NCBI GenBank assembly: GCA_012295275.1
Contig: CM022670.1
Location: 35,763,801-35,827,800 of the forward strand
Source of the DNA: Chrysomallon squamiferum
Lineage: Eukaryota > Mollusca > Gastropoda > Neomphalida > Peltospiridae
DNA length: 64,000 nt
Direction: 5' to 3'
Shown: in pieces, positions 1 through 12,632 of the stretch
Layout of the letters: the number at the start of each line of letters is the position of its first letter
How positions within the stretch are numbered: the first letter of the stretch is position 1
The notes under the pieces: model-generated
What the model was told of the DNA's origin: nothing
What the model saw: the letters and a program-made list of their open reading frames with translations, nothing else
The model's database searches: none
Program-made: the position numbers and the translations under genes

Positions 1-56
<56 letters not shown>

Positions 57-130
57 GCAATTTTGCTATTATTACAAACAGTATTTAAATTTGATTTATT
101 CATAATTTAAATAATTTTAAATTACAACAG

Positions 131-243
131 AAACATTTGAACAGAATCTGAGGAGTGAACTGGAGCCAAAAAGACCCTCTACTTATGATTCGGTGACTGT
201 GAAAATGTTTGAAACAAGGCAGCGTGGACGAGAACCAGAGTAA
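131..243 (+). other. Possible orphan coding exon upstream of the CPLANE1-like exons
   Basis: An acceptor-like CAACAG ends at 130 and is followed by an open frame (from 133) with protein-like composition, KRPSTYDSVTVKMFETR, running to TAA at 241-243. No good donor joins it in frame to the exon at 674, which needs two bases from upstream; only a weak GT inside it (after 215 or so) gives that phase. It could be an alternative terminal exon, an exon whose donor is miscalled or damaged, or chance. Confidence 0.3.
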
Positions 244-673
244 AATAACATTTGTTATTTGTTTATTATATAGAAAAAATAACAAAATCTATACATTAAC
301 ACATAGAAACAAAGTTAGAAATTATTCATTTTAACATAAACTCTGTTGCATTGTCTAGAAAGGCTGTAAGTATTTATAAAATTCTATTCAATTTGAGACA
401 TTTTGGATTATTTAAATAAAACAAAAGCATTATTATAAACTTAAAATAAGATCATCTTTAACATTTAATATTGAAAAGTAGAAAGTGTTAACATTTGACT
501 AGATTTTGTAAATGTATGCCATCCATTCTTGCCTAATGTGAAAAATATTTATGCACATTTGATTCAGTAGTTCCAGTGATAATGCTGGGTATTGTCAGGG
601 CTTCTGAAAAAAACACATTCCTGGGATATTTTTCTTGTTTAATATTTTGTATTTTTTATTTGTTTTGTAACAG

Positions 674-871
674 CGTCTCTGTTGCGGTGATCTCACACGA
701 CGCACGCAGGAAATCCAAAACTGCGATAGTAAAACGCCTCTGTGAAATGAACTACCAGATGGAAGCCATCGACAAAATGTCACAGAACATTGAATCTGAT
801 TTACAAAACACCAGAATGGTATGACTGTATCCTACAGCTGGATTTTAAAAAGACATTTTTACAATAAATAA

Positions 872-924
<53 letters not shown>

Positions 925-2345
925 TATAGATAGATATATATATATGCAGTGTATGTGTGTGTGTGTGTGTGTGTGTATGTATACTTGCTTATTTTTCATT
1001 AGGATATACTTACTTAACTTTACTTCATCAAATGTATTTTTGACAGGTAAAAACTCAAAAGCTGATAAAAGCTAAATTTTTAATAGAATTTATTGTATAT
1101 TCTGATCTATTAATTATTGATTTTTCATTTAAATGTATTCTAAATTTCATACTGAACATAATAGCCTTTGTTTTATCACATCTATGTCCACAGTTGGTGA
1201 ATACAATTGAAAACATTGGTGAAGCCATAGAACCTGCAGATGATGAATGGTCAAAAGCTGAAGCAGAAAAACAGGTACAGATCTGTTTGTTAAACTGTAT
1301 TCTTGATGTTCCATTTTTAATATAATATTTGATATTTAAAATGAAAATGTTATTCAACATATTAAAAAAAAAAGAAAAAAGAAAGAAAGAGAAATGTAGG
1401 GAAAAACAGAATTATACCATAACATGCAAATATATATATATTTTTTTGTAATTTTTTTCAATCAAACTCAGTTATACAAGCTTTATTTTCTGAACTTCTT
1501 TTCTCGCCAGCTGTTTATTTTCACTTTTTTTTTCAATCAGTGTAAGTAGTAATTACTTCAAAAAATTCTCAAGTAATAATATTCTTTGTAAATGGACACA
1601 TTTTGTGTTTGCATTTCAGATAACACCAGGCAGACAGCCAAGTCCAAAAGTATTGGCGAGATCTCCAAGGTTAAGTGCCCGAGCTCCATCCAGAATGGGA
1701 AAGTCTGCAGAAACGAGGTTAGTTTAAGTATTTTCAGTACATCAAGACATAATTAAAGCTGAAAAATCAATATTGATCTTTACTTAGTTGGATGGTTACA
1801 ACAGTTTAAGAAATGATTACTATTATAGATCATTTCCAATACAAGCGTTCTGACCAGTAAACTGTCTGTTGGAAAGAGCTTTGCCAAATTAAATTTCATA
1901 GATATTTTTATTAACAGTGTTATTTGTAATTAAAATTTGTTTCTGAAAAAAAAATGAAAAACAAGTTTGATTTAAAGAAACAACTTCTTTCGTTGAAATG
2001 ATTACTGAATATGAGCCTTTTTTGCAGAGAAAAAAATTATGTTAGTAGCTGTTCATAATACTACACTGATGTTTGATGCAGTACTAATGTTTTAACTACA
2101 TTCAAAATATAGTTAATGATGGAAAGAGTACAGGTCTGAAATATTAAATTTTGCAGTGGTGACTTCAATCACGTGTCAGGATTAAGTGGAATCAGTGATA
2201 TAATAGGAGAGATAATTGCAGAAGGAGGAATTGATCTTGAAGAGGCAGGATTGTCACCAAGCGAGGCAAAGAAATTTGTCGCCCATGCTAAGGGAAAGTA
2301 TGTATCAGTACATTGATTATGTCTTTGTAAATGTAGATGTCAGGT

Positions 2346-2390
<45 letters not shown>

Positions 2391-4998
2391 TGTGTGCGTG
2401 TGTGCGTGTGTGCGTGTGTGTGTGTGTGTGTGCTATTTGTGTAGGTGTGTTTGTGTCCATTTGTTCGGAGAAGATGTTTTTCTCTTTTATTTTGTTTAAG
2501 AAATCCTTTCATCTTGTAGCCATCTTCTAAAGCAGGTAACTATTCCATGATGAATATATTTACTCATATGGCTACATGCTACACGTGTTTATTAACTGAT
2601 GTAATCACTTCTTTCTGCTAAATAGAAACACATAAAGATTCCATAATGAAACCAAGTAGTGTAAAACAGCAGTAACTTTGATTTTTTGTTTTGTCATAGG
2701 TTTTATGTATGATGCATTACGACCACAGATTTAACATTCATTGAAAACATTGTTCACTTCTTCAGCACCTTTCACTTCACCAATCACAATATACTGATTT
2801 ATTAACAAAAATCTTTAGCATATCCTATTACATTTTCTTCACTCTAATACCATCCCTCTGTATTGTCTACTTCTGCTTTATTTTTTATAATATTTACTGT
2901 TTGATATCAATATCCATAGTGGTAGGTGAAGAGTTTAAATAAAATATTTCATTACTCCTTTTTTTGTAAAACAATTCATGTATTGTGTTTATATTTCTGA
3001 TTCAGGACGCGTGATGAGAAACTGCAGATGAGCATGGAGAAACTGAAGAACATTGTCAGCCAGACAGAGATGAATTCAGACAAGCTCAGCCCAGAGAGAC
3101 GTGAAATGATAAACAGCTGGATGGAGGAGAAGCGCATGGAGAGACAAGATGCTTACAGAAAACAGCGAGCAGAACTTCGCGAGCGTGAAGTGAACCCATA
3201 CAAACCTCAAACACAAGTTGGTGAACACTCTGGTCTGACCAGTTTATTGTAATAATTCTCTTTTTGAAAATCAAAAAAACCAAAGAAGAAATGGAATATG
3301 ATAAAACAATCTTTGTTTAAATAGCTAAGCCTGGAATTGAAGGTTAGATTATTGGCCAAAGCATATATTTGTATGCATCCAGATATGTTAGTAATATCAG
3401 TTGTCTGTTTTTGACATCTTCTGTGTTGAGTTGGAGATAGTGTAAGTCACTGCGATCTCATCGTGTAATTATATCAAAAACAGAAATTTTGTTTTGCACG
3501 TTATTGTCTTTCTTTTCAGACTATACTTGGCAGTGATGCTCTCACTGAAACACTTAAAGATCGGAAACAAAGCCGTGAAAAACAAAGACAAGAGAATATG
3601 AAGCGTCGCTTCCAGGAAGCTGAAGTCTTGGTAGGAAGTCTGATTGTGGAAAAACCTGAACTGCCAGTTGCTTTCTCCTCTCCTAGCAAACACATCCAGC
3701 AGAAAACATCACCAGTGCTGAGTCGAAAGTCACCCGCACCTGCATGGTCACCAGTTCTGTCTAGAAGAACAAGTCCTGATAGAACACACAAAATCCTAAA
3801 ACCAACAATCGCAAGGAAAGGCCCAACAGTATCAGCAAGAGATATTTTAGGTAGGACAAGAGTTATCTATGATGACGTTCAGATGCCTCGAAAAGGCATT
3901 CTAAAAACGTGCATCAATCCTACAAGAGAAATGGATATTCAGTCTCACGGAGATACACTGGAGGCTGATATGACTATGGGGTCAAATGCAGAGTTGATGG
4001 ATTATGTATATGCTGTGGAACAGATGGACAGAGAACATATGGACAGAGAACAGCCTTCACCTCCAGAATCTCAGAAACCAACAGAGGTGAAGCCATACAA
4101 GCCGAAGTCATTTAAAGAGCTTGTTCGTCTGCAGAGACCGGAGGTCACAAGGAAAGTTGTACAAGTGAAACCTGTTAAAATCGCTATGCCAGGTCCAACC
4201 ACACTCGAAAAGAATGTAATTGAAAGCAGACAGACAACAGCTCGCGATTCAACACTGGAAGACAAAATAAGACTTTATGGTGAGTTTTGTATTGAAATCA
4301 TCATCTGTGGTTATCACATGAAGTGTGGAGTAAACCTTCCAAACTGTAGAATATTAAGAGTTTGTGACAGAATCAGAAGTTTTCAACTGATAACATTATA
4401 AATTTTGCACGTTTTTAGTACAACAAGTTATAAGGTTGTTTTTACTTCTTTTTCTGTGTTTGAATAAAATCATTGAATCTCGTGGTTGACAAAAATTTTA
4501 AAAATATGGTCTTCAAAAAAAAAAAAAGTTAGTAATCCTTTCTGCAGCAACATTCGTGTAAATTGCAAAGTCTGATTCTTTATTTAAGCATTTTGTTGTT
4601 TATGTTAAAATTAACAATATTTGTAAAGAGAATATATAATAAAAGAATTTATTTTACTATATTATTATATATCAGAGAGAAAAATACCTGATTATCTGAA
4701 GAATGTGAGATCCTTCTATTAAATGTCAAGTAAAACAAGGTACCAATAAACTTAAGCGAAGTTTTATTTATTCTGCAGGGTCAAAGCACATACCCAGAGC
4801 TTCAAAAGTGTCTGATACATCACCACGCCGAGTAAAATCTTACACAGAACGTTTGCAGGAAATGAAACCACATCGACAGTATTCAACACCAATCATTCCT
4901 CGCCAGCATGTACCAGCGTCAGGTAGTGTTTAAAAAGTCTCTGTCTCTCTCTCTCTCTCTCTCTCTGCCTCTGCCTCTGTCTCTCTCCCCCTCCCCCT

Positions 4999-5094
<96 letters not shown>

Positions 5095-7177
5095 GTCTGT
5101 CTGTCTTCTTTCTTTCAGTGTGTGTGTGTGTTTGTACATCTTATTTCTATCATTTTAAAATGTCTTGCTATTTATTACATTTATTTACATCCCACTGGTT
5201 GGTCTTGTTAACACTTGGTTTGAACTGAATTAATGACGTATTTTTGTATTAAACTCTTTTTATCTGACAATTTGTTGTGTCACAGTTTTCTACATTTTAT
5301 AATTAAAATTATGAATTTTTGAATTTTCAAATTTCAGCTCGGACACCCACGTTCCGCTCAGCCAGCAGCCACCGTCGACACATCGGTCCAGCACACAAAC
5401 CTCAGACTTACGTAGAGCAGCTACAGAAACTGAATGCTCAGGCCACCAGAACTGTCAGAGGTGAGACAGTTTGCAGATTAACTTGAGCCTAACCTTGCAT
5501 TTGAACATAGCATTCAATAGTGTAGCTAGTGTTCTGTTCAATTTAGCTGTCAGAATTAGTTTTTCTAATACGTTAGTTAAAGTTGATGTGAATTTTTAAG
5601 TTATTAATGTTAGTGAAATGTTTTTTCTTTGATGACAAAATTAAAAATGCTTTTGTTGCATAATGAGAAAAAACCCAACAACAATATCGTTTTATTTGTC
5701 AGCTTTAATGTATTTTATTACTTGTCCTCCTTTCTCAGAAATATTTTGCAGCAGTATTAATAAACTATTATTCTTGTTATACTTATTTTCTTTTATTAAA
5801 TATATTTTTTATTTTATTATTATTTATTTGTTATTTTATTTTATTTTATTTGTCTTTTTCTTTTTTTTTTTTTTTTTTTGTTCTGTTTTATTTTTATTTT
5901 AGTTATATATATTAATTATTATTTTTAAATATATGTCATTGACGTTAAAGGTACAAAAACGGTAACAATCAAGCCTAGAACAATTCTAAAAGCCAGAAAG
6001 CCTCTGCACAAACCTAAAACCTACACAGAACAGCTCAAGTCACTTCAGCCACCTAAAGAAATATATCAAACTAGTGAGTCAGGATATTTACATTTTTCTC
6101 TAACTCATCTTTTAACAACCATTTATATTTTCATGTTCCCTTTTAGAAATAGTATAATAAAAAGATATTTTTAAATATTTCGAAAATAGAAAATAAATTT
6201 ATGACATTGCAAATTTTAGAATATGATTTTCATTTGTTTTAACAGCACCATTTGTAAAACATATTAGTGAAAATATAGATTACTTTTTGTTGAGTTATTG
6301 TTATAGATGTTATTATAAAACTTGAATTTCTGTTTGTTAATAAGAATGTTCAATTTATAAAAATGTAATCTTTATGTATGTTTGTGTTTATATCATAAAA
6401 AAACATATTGCATGATAATAATTCGCTGGACTATTTACAACTGTTTAGCAAAGTCTGAAGGTCACAGAACACAAATGCCTCATGATCGAGCCTCTGTTCG
6501 ATCCAGACCCTACAGTGACCCATACCGGACAGTGCAGGAGGACATTGCTGAGGGCTGGGAGGTCCAGTCAAACATCAGTGACTGGACAGTAGATGATGAA
6601 GTCAAAGAACTGCTTTACGGTGATGATAACAGTTCCATGTATTATCCAGTGAGTAATATATTTCAAGTCAAAGTCATAAATATTGTTTTTTATCAAGTGA
6701 GTAATTTATTTCAAAACAAAGTTATAAATGTTTGGGGTTTTTGGTCTGTTTTTTGTTTTTTTGTCTGGAGAGTAATTTTTCTCAACAAGTCTTAGATAAT
6801 TACATTATGTCGTGAATAATTATCTATCTCAACTTAACAGTGCATTTTAACAGCAAGCAGTGAAATAGAATTTAACATGATAAAGTCCAATTTACATTCA
6901 GTTTGATGATTATTTTTATCTTGACATGTTTTGAGTTCTGAGTTAATTTCATTCCCATATATTTAAAAAAAATAATTTTCAGGTTGCTTCAGTGGACTAC
7001 CAGATGTCGGAGGAAGTTTCTGACTATTTTGACTATGTAATGGGTGATGACTACACTGCGTCTGTTGATGTCGATGAAATAGCAAACATTGCTGACGCTG
7101 TGTCTGTTCACAGTGGCAGTGTACCTAGTGTAATCGACTGGGATGCTGTTGATCAGATTCTGGAAAATGCAGATTAG
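674..7177 (+). CDS. CPLANE1: 3' part of a CPLANE1-like ciliary gene (tentative), 11 coding exons
   Basis: Exons read from GT/AG sites with consistent phase: 674-818, 1194-1274, 1620-1717, 2157-2297, 3006-3216, 3520-4279, 4779-4922, 5338-5460, 5951-6073, 6449-6648, 6983-7177 (TAG at 7175-7177). They encode about 740 residues; the 5' part lies outside the window, because the first exon opens inside a codon. Visible: a short helical segment, a Pro/Ser/Arg-rich stretch, a strongly charged helix (EMINSWMEEKRMERQ, exon at 3006), a long basic disordered exon (3520-4279), three short exons each carrying Y-(T/V)-E-(Q/R)-L, and an acidic C-terminus ending DWDAVDQILENAD. The order of the charged helix, the NPYKP turn and the following basic helix resembles what I recall of the C-terminus of CPLANE1, a planar polarity/ciliogenesis effector of the Joubert syndrome group. 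That is memory, not a search; another disordered ciliary or centrosomal protein is possible. That this is a real spliced gene is near certain; the name is not. Confidence 0.6.
875..975. repeat. (TA)n and (GT)n microsatellites
   Basis: An AT dinucleotide run of about 37 bases, interrupted TA-rich sequence, then a GT run at about 954-975, all within the first intron of the + strand gene. Confidence 0.85.
2346..2432. repeat. (GT)n microsatellite
   Basis: GT dinucleotide tract with a few TTGT and GCGT interruptions, in the intron after the exon ending at 2297. The Val/Cys-rich and His/Thr-rich frames across it are artefacts of the repeat. Confidence 0.9.
4779..6073 (+). repeat. Three adjacent phase 1-1 exons sharing a Y-x-E-x-L motif
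   Basis: Exons 4779-4922 (144 bp), 5338-5460 (123 bp) and 5951-6073 (123 bp) all start and end in phase 1, so each can be gained or lost without breaking the frame. Each encodes a basic Pro-rich lead and then a related helix: SYTERLQEMKP, TYVEQLQKLNA, TYTEQLKSLQP. The end of the preceding exon holds a looser version (KPYKPKSFKELVRLQRP). This looks like internal exon duplication producing a row of short linear motifs. Confidence 0.6.
4939..5103 (+). repeat. Long (CT)n microsatellite just after a splice donor
   Basis: About 160 bases of CT/CCCT/GTCT repeats begin some 15 bases after the donor at 4923, inside the intron of the + strand gene. It produces spurious Ser/Leu and Arg/Glu open frames on the two strands; none is a gene. 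Confidence 0.9.
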
Positions 7178-7460
7178 ACCATGTCAAAGATAAAAAGTGT
7201 AGATTAAATTATTGACTGGGATCCTCAGTGGTTAATCCAGAACTAGAAAGTGGAGATTAAATTGCTGACCGGGCTCTTTGGTTGAGTCATTAGAAGAAAA
7301 TGTAAATTAAATTACTGACTAATAAGTTGAGCCAATACTAGAAACTGTAGATTAAATTATTGACTAGGATACTGGATTGAGTCAGTATTAGAAAATGGAG
7401 ATTAAGTTATTAACTGGAATCCCAAGAGAAAAAGATATTAGAAAATGCTCATTTTAAATA
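7130..7460 (+). repeat. Degenerate ~50-bp tandem repeat overlapping the stop codon and 3' UTR
   Basis: Five imperfect units follow the coding end, each made of a TTATTGACTGGGAT-like start, a TTGAGTCAGTATT-like middle and an AGAAAATGNAGATTAAA-like end (about 7208-7260, 7261-7311, 7312-7356, 7357-7406, 7407-7456). The coding segment 7130-7177 itself fits the pattern: ATCGACTGGGATGC, then TTCTGGAAAATGCAGATTAG. The array therefore appears to have grown from the last ~16 codons and their stop. Nearly every unit carries an in-frame stop, so it is non-coding now. Confidence 0.65.
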
Positions 7461-8800
7461 GACAAGAAATGATAGAAAAATCATTAGATCCAGAGGAAAA
7501 TTCAAGAATAAATTAATTATAATACTTTATTTAAAAAGGCTAGCTCCTCGATTTAGAAAGTATTTCTTAGAAAATGTATTATCTATATACCTATCAATAA
7601 AAATATTTCTTATTTTTAGACACTTAGAGATCTAGAAATACAAATGTTTACATGTCTGTAAAGATTTGGAAAACATATGATACCCATATATTTAGAAGAA
7701 AAAGTATTTATATGTCATTCAAAGAAAATATTTATATGCCTTTTAAATAATTTTATAAGACTGAAAATTTATATAATATGTAATTTATCTAGAAGAAAAA
7801 ATATTATTTTGTTAAAGAAAGTTCATTTAGATAATTAATTTTTAAAAAAGAAACTGAATAGAAAAGTGTGTTAATTTTAAATTCATTTTCAAGCAAAGTA
7901 AACTAGTTAAATTAGTAAAAGACTGTTTACACTAAAATTACAAAATGTGTTTTGATTTAATGGAATGAATTATGGTCTGAAGCTTTTATTTATTTTTATT
8001 TGTTTCTATATTTATTTTATTTTTATTTCTTTTGTTGGTCATTTAATGTAAAATAGAATATATAAACTTCAGATCAGATCAGATCTTACAAAAACTCATC
8101 AAGAAATTGTTCTGAAATGTTACAGAGTCACAGAATTAATCTGTACAAACAAATTAGCAGTAACTCCATAAAACTGAAATAATATATATTTTAATTTTTT
8201 TTTTTTATTTATTTATTTATTTATTTACTTATTTATTATTTTAATTTATTTTTTTAAATTTTTTATTTTTAATTATATTTCATTTTTGGGGGTATTAATT
8301 GTATTAAGGCATATTCAGCAAGAAATTTTTTTTAAAAAGTATTTTAATAAAATTCACCAGTTAATTTTCATATTAAATCAACATGATTGACAAACTTCAA
8401 ATATACATGCATAAAAATACATTTTATAAGTGGACTTTTTTCTTACCAACATGTTTTGACCAAAACAAGAACAAGATTTTTATTTTTCAAATTCATCTTG
8501 TTTGCAAAAAATTTCTAATTCATTTCAGATGTTTTATATTTATTTTATATTTATGAAATATGTGTTTTAAAGAACTGTGATCAATTGATATTAAATATGT
8601 CAATTTATCTGTGATAATTAATTGTATTTGAAATCATAATAAAATAAATTTTTACATTTTCCGAAATGGCTTTTGACTTTTGTTTTTCAAGTCATTTTTG
8701 TTTTGTTTAAATATTAATTTTACATTATACATATATTTCTAAATAAGAACTGGTCATATTTTTATTTTACAATTATTTCTCTGTTTTCATATTTGTTCTT
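7178..8800 (+). other. 3' UTR and downstream spacer of the + strand gene
   Basis: After the repeat array the sequence is AT-rich without coding frames. AATAAA occurs at about 7508 and CAATAAAA at about 7597, both usable polyadenylation signals. T-rich low-complexity sequence lies at about 8190-8280. I see no gene here. Homology to the 3' flanks of the downstream tandem copies begins near 8.8 kb. Confidence 0.5.
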
Positions 8801-8819
8801 ATCTCTTAAAATTGTTCTG

Positions 8820-9208
8820 ACTTTTTGACTTTATTAATCTTTTTTAATTTCTTCTTCTTTTTCTTATTTTATTTCGAACTTCTTTAATTTTACTGCACAC
8901 ACATACACACAGACCTTGAGAACGAAATGTGATCAATTTGAATAACAATCCATAAAACACGTTATTATTATATATGAAATATTTTTATTATTATCAAAAT
9001 AATTAATTAATATCACAAGGGAAACTATAGTATAAATTTTTTAAACAGTTTTGTCACATAGATATCATCCCTAAAACATTAATAAAAAATATAAAGTTTG
9101 AATCATGCATTTTCTGAATTTGCAGAAGGGGTAATGCCAAAAACAGAACCTCTAGTCCTGAAATGTAGTTTAAATTACCCCTGATTGATTAATTATAATT
9201 ATTATAAA

Positions 9209-9239
<31 letters not shown>

Positions 9240-10558
9240 ATCATTATTATTATTTTAAAATTATTTATTTTTTATTACTATTATTATTATTTTTTTTTTT
9301 TTTGTAATTGCTTTTCACCTTAAAGTTAAAAATGTATGATCAAAAGGAAAATGGTTGTAAATCAAAACATACTACATACATTCATTAACAGTATTGTTTA
9401 GACCCTTTTTAAAGTGTAAATCTTTCCTGATAAATCAATAAAAATACTATTTATTAGATTTGTTAAATAGTTTCTAATACATTTAGCTCTATTTTAAATC
9501 ATTTTATGTATCATTATAGATTTATTTGCAGTATAAATTTTTGCTGATAAATCAATTCAATGGATTTCAGCATAAAACAGGAACATTTAATTTTTTTAAC
9601 ACTGTGGTCATACATTATTTATTTATTTATTATTTATTTATTTCTCTTTATATATATATATATATTTAAAAAAACAAACAAAAAAACAATGCCACATAAC
9701 TTACTTAATGGATTCTGTATAAAATGAATAGGTGAATATGAAAAGTATGAGATTACAGCTGGCATTTGACCAAAACTTTATTTTCTCTATGAAAAACAAA
9801 GGATAGAAATAAGAAATTCAGTTTTTTTATCACTGAACTTATTTTATCATGTGTCATAGCACAAAAACATCACCAGAAACTAAAATATGAATACAGTGTT
9901 AAAAAAAATAAAATAAAATAATAAAAAAAGGAAAAAAAAGAATTAAGAAATTTTTGTTTTTTATCAGAATATTAAACTAATATATCATAGCACAAAAAAG
10001 TCACCAGAAACCAAAATGTGAATACAGTGTGATTATAACTGCTTAGTGTTTGACATTTCTTAACAACAGTTTTCATTTTCTTTATGGTAATATCCCTGAC
10101 AAATTATTTCAAAATGAATATGTTAGATATCAGCAGATATTTATGGGTGTTTTGGGGGGGTTTCTTTGTTGTTTAACGTATTTAAAAAACATTTTATATA
10201 GAATCCATTAAGTAAGATAAGTGGTTATTTGTTTCCTATTGTTGTTTCTTTTTTTGATGTATTTAAAAAACTTTTTATACAGTATACATTAAACAGATTA
10301 ATACTTCAAAATCTAAGTCAGGTAAATCACATACCACCTTCTACATTTTCATTATTAGTAAACACAACATTTATAACTGATTAAAATTAACAGAAGCATT
10401 ATCATGTAAAAACACTTATCTAAAATCAAAACATTATGATATTAAATGTCATCCACTATAAAAATTGCATTAGAAAAATATCACAGCTATATAGTTAAAA
10501 TTTTCTTAAAGCTTAAAAATTATGAAAGTGTTAATTGGTAATTACAGATAAGCATGTT

Positions 10559-10594
<36 letters not shown>

Positions 10595-11480
10595 AAGAAA
10601 GAAAAGAAAAAAATGTGCCAAAAAGTTAAAAATTTGGTTAATAAGTTTAAATATATGAAAACTTTCAAAATAAAATGAAATATTTAACTTACCTGCTGTA
10701 TCATTTTCATATGTAAGAAATATGAAATGAAATATATATTCACCAAGTTGAACAACAATAAGTACCAGTACATCTCAATAAAATAAAAATCATAAAAAGA
10801 TTTAAACATGAATGTGAAGTAATATTTTAAGTACCTAGAAACTTGTAATAATACAAGAAGCTTCTAACACACATCAAGAAAGGTAACAAGCAAATTATGA
10901 CTTTTTACTTAAATTATACCACACTATATACATTAGATTTATTGAAAAGGTTATGATAAATTTTGCTATATTTTAAATCATTTTATGTATAATTATAAAT
11001 TTATTTGCAGTAGACATTTTTTGCTGATAAATCAGTTCAGTGAAATTTAGTTCAGATACTAGGAACATTTATTTTTTTAATAGTTTGGTTAAACATTGCC
11101 AAATGTGAGAATAGGTGAATGTGAAAAGTCTTTTAAAAATTATGAAATACGGTTGCCATTTGATCAAAACTCAATTTTCTCTGGAAAAAAAAAGAAAAAA
11201 AAAAGTAAAGAAATTTAGTTTTTTATCATAATATTAAACTAATATGTCATAGCACAAAAAAGTCACCAGAAACCAAAATATGAATACAGTGTGGTTATAA
11301 CTGCTTAGTGTTTGACATTTTTATTTTCATAACAACAGTTTTCATTTTCTTTATGGGAATATCCCTGGAAAATTATTTCAAAATGTATGTTAAACTATAT
11401 TCATAGACTGAGTAGATATCAGCAGATGTTTATGGGGTGACATTTTTTTTTCATTTTATTTTTTTTTTTTTTCAATTTTT
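8820..11480 (-). repeat. 3' flank of copy 1, shared with copies 2 and 3, with internal direct repeats
   Basis: The block from about 8.82 kb (T-rich, then CACACA, then AATTTGAATAACAATCC) matches the flanks starting near 29.55 kb and 53.64 kb, so it belongs to the tandem duplication unit. Inside, a segment containing TTTAAATCATTTTATGTAT and TGCTGATAAATCAATTCA occurs at about 9440-10130 and again at about 10920-11410. The same two-step pattern is seen in copy 2 (about 30120-30690 and 31685-32190). Poly-T or poly-A runs lie at about 9208-9240, 10560-10592 and 11460-11472. No coding potential seen. Confidence 0.55.
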
Positions 11481-11483
11481 ATT

Positions 11484-11614
11484 TTATATCTTTGTCCATC
11501 TCTTTTTCAAACTTTTTGGAAATTGATCTGGATCTGTGATGAGACAGCCTTTTCTTTCATATGATATCAACAAATTTTTCCAAACTGGATCTACCTCGAG
11601 TAGATTCTTGTTGC
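11484..11614 (-). CDS. Copy 1 terminal helicase exon
   Basis: Follows acceptor TTCAG and completes motif VI (GNKNLL), then WKNLLISYERKGCLIT-like sequence as in UPF1/HELZ2-type helicases. The last ten codons differ from the other copies, and the stop TAA lies at 11484-11486, so this copy is about 11 residues shorter at its C-terminus. Confidence 0.7.
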
Positions 11615-11723
11615 CTGAAGATTTAATAAACCAGTTTTAATCAGAAAACATACTGCAATAAACCACATATGTATAACATTTGCATAAATTAACTATTGGT
11701 GTCTTCTTCTTCTTTTCTTTTTT

Positions 11724-11756
<33 letters not shown>

Positions 11757-12202
11757 CATAGTTTGAATAGAAAAATTATAACATTTTGCTGCTTGATATT
11801 TATAAAATGTTCTTTTTTCAGTTAAAGATTTAAACTATAATTTGCTAAAAACTGAATTCACCATTAAGCAAAATTAAAATTTGCTTACAGCAGCTGGTCA
11901 ACTTAGTATCATTGTATTTTTCATTTATGTATTTTAATTCTACTTACATTTTTTTTATAATAGACTTTATTACTTTTATTTACTCAGAAAATCTGAAAAG
12001 ACAGGTCATAAACTTTCTTCTATTTCCTCTTGGCATTGGCTCTGGGTTTTTTTTCAGTTAATTAATGAACAGGATCCATAGGACATCACTCTGGAACTAT
12101 GCATAGAGCTCAAGTTGACCATAATCCTTATCTGACTTTTACTCTTTCAAGGAAACAATATACAATAAAGTAATTTCATGACATTTATAAATGAAATCTT
12201 AC

Positions 12203-12632
12203 CAACAATAATCAGTCCTTTCCTAGCTCTTGTCAGAGCAACATTTATCTGGTTTGCATCTGTAATGAATCCCAGATTGCTTTTGCACCATCCAAGTGTT
12301 GGAGCAGGTTCTATTTTGTAGGTTGGAAGAGACCGCACTGTACTGAATATAACATAGTCCCATTCACCTCCTATTAGTGAAGATAAAAAATAAAAGAGAA
12401 TTTTATTTCATTTTATTTTTTTAAATTTAAAAATTTCTTCATCCTATTAAAACAGCTAAAAATATGGTTTATCAAGGAAGAAAATCAGATTATGCCAACT
12501 GAATCAAATATAATTGTATTTCACAAAAGCCTGAATTACATGTTATCAAAAACCAAAGTGTAGGTTCTATTTTGTAGGTTGGCAGAGACCGCACTGTACT
12601 GAATATAACATAATTCCATTCACCTCCTGTTA
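12203..12632 (-). repeat. Motif VI exon of copy 1 plus a partial tandem duplicate of it
   Basis: The true exon is 12203-12370 (168 bp; motif QINVALTRARKGLIIVG, then donor GTAAGA). About 256 bp away, at 12563-12632, the 5' part of the same exon recurs with its acceptor and adjoining intron (to about 12815). The duplicate lacks the motif VI half and a donor. Neither copy 2 nor copy 3 has it. Confidence 0.7.

Noticed and set aside
2216-2530. Open frame across the GT repeat on both strands
   Set aside because: Its length comes from the (GT)n tract; only 2157-2297 is a real exon, in another reading.
4908-5228. Ser/Leu-rich (+) and Arg/Glu-rich (-) frames
   Set aside because: Translation of a CT microsatellite inside an intron.
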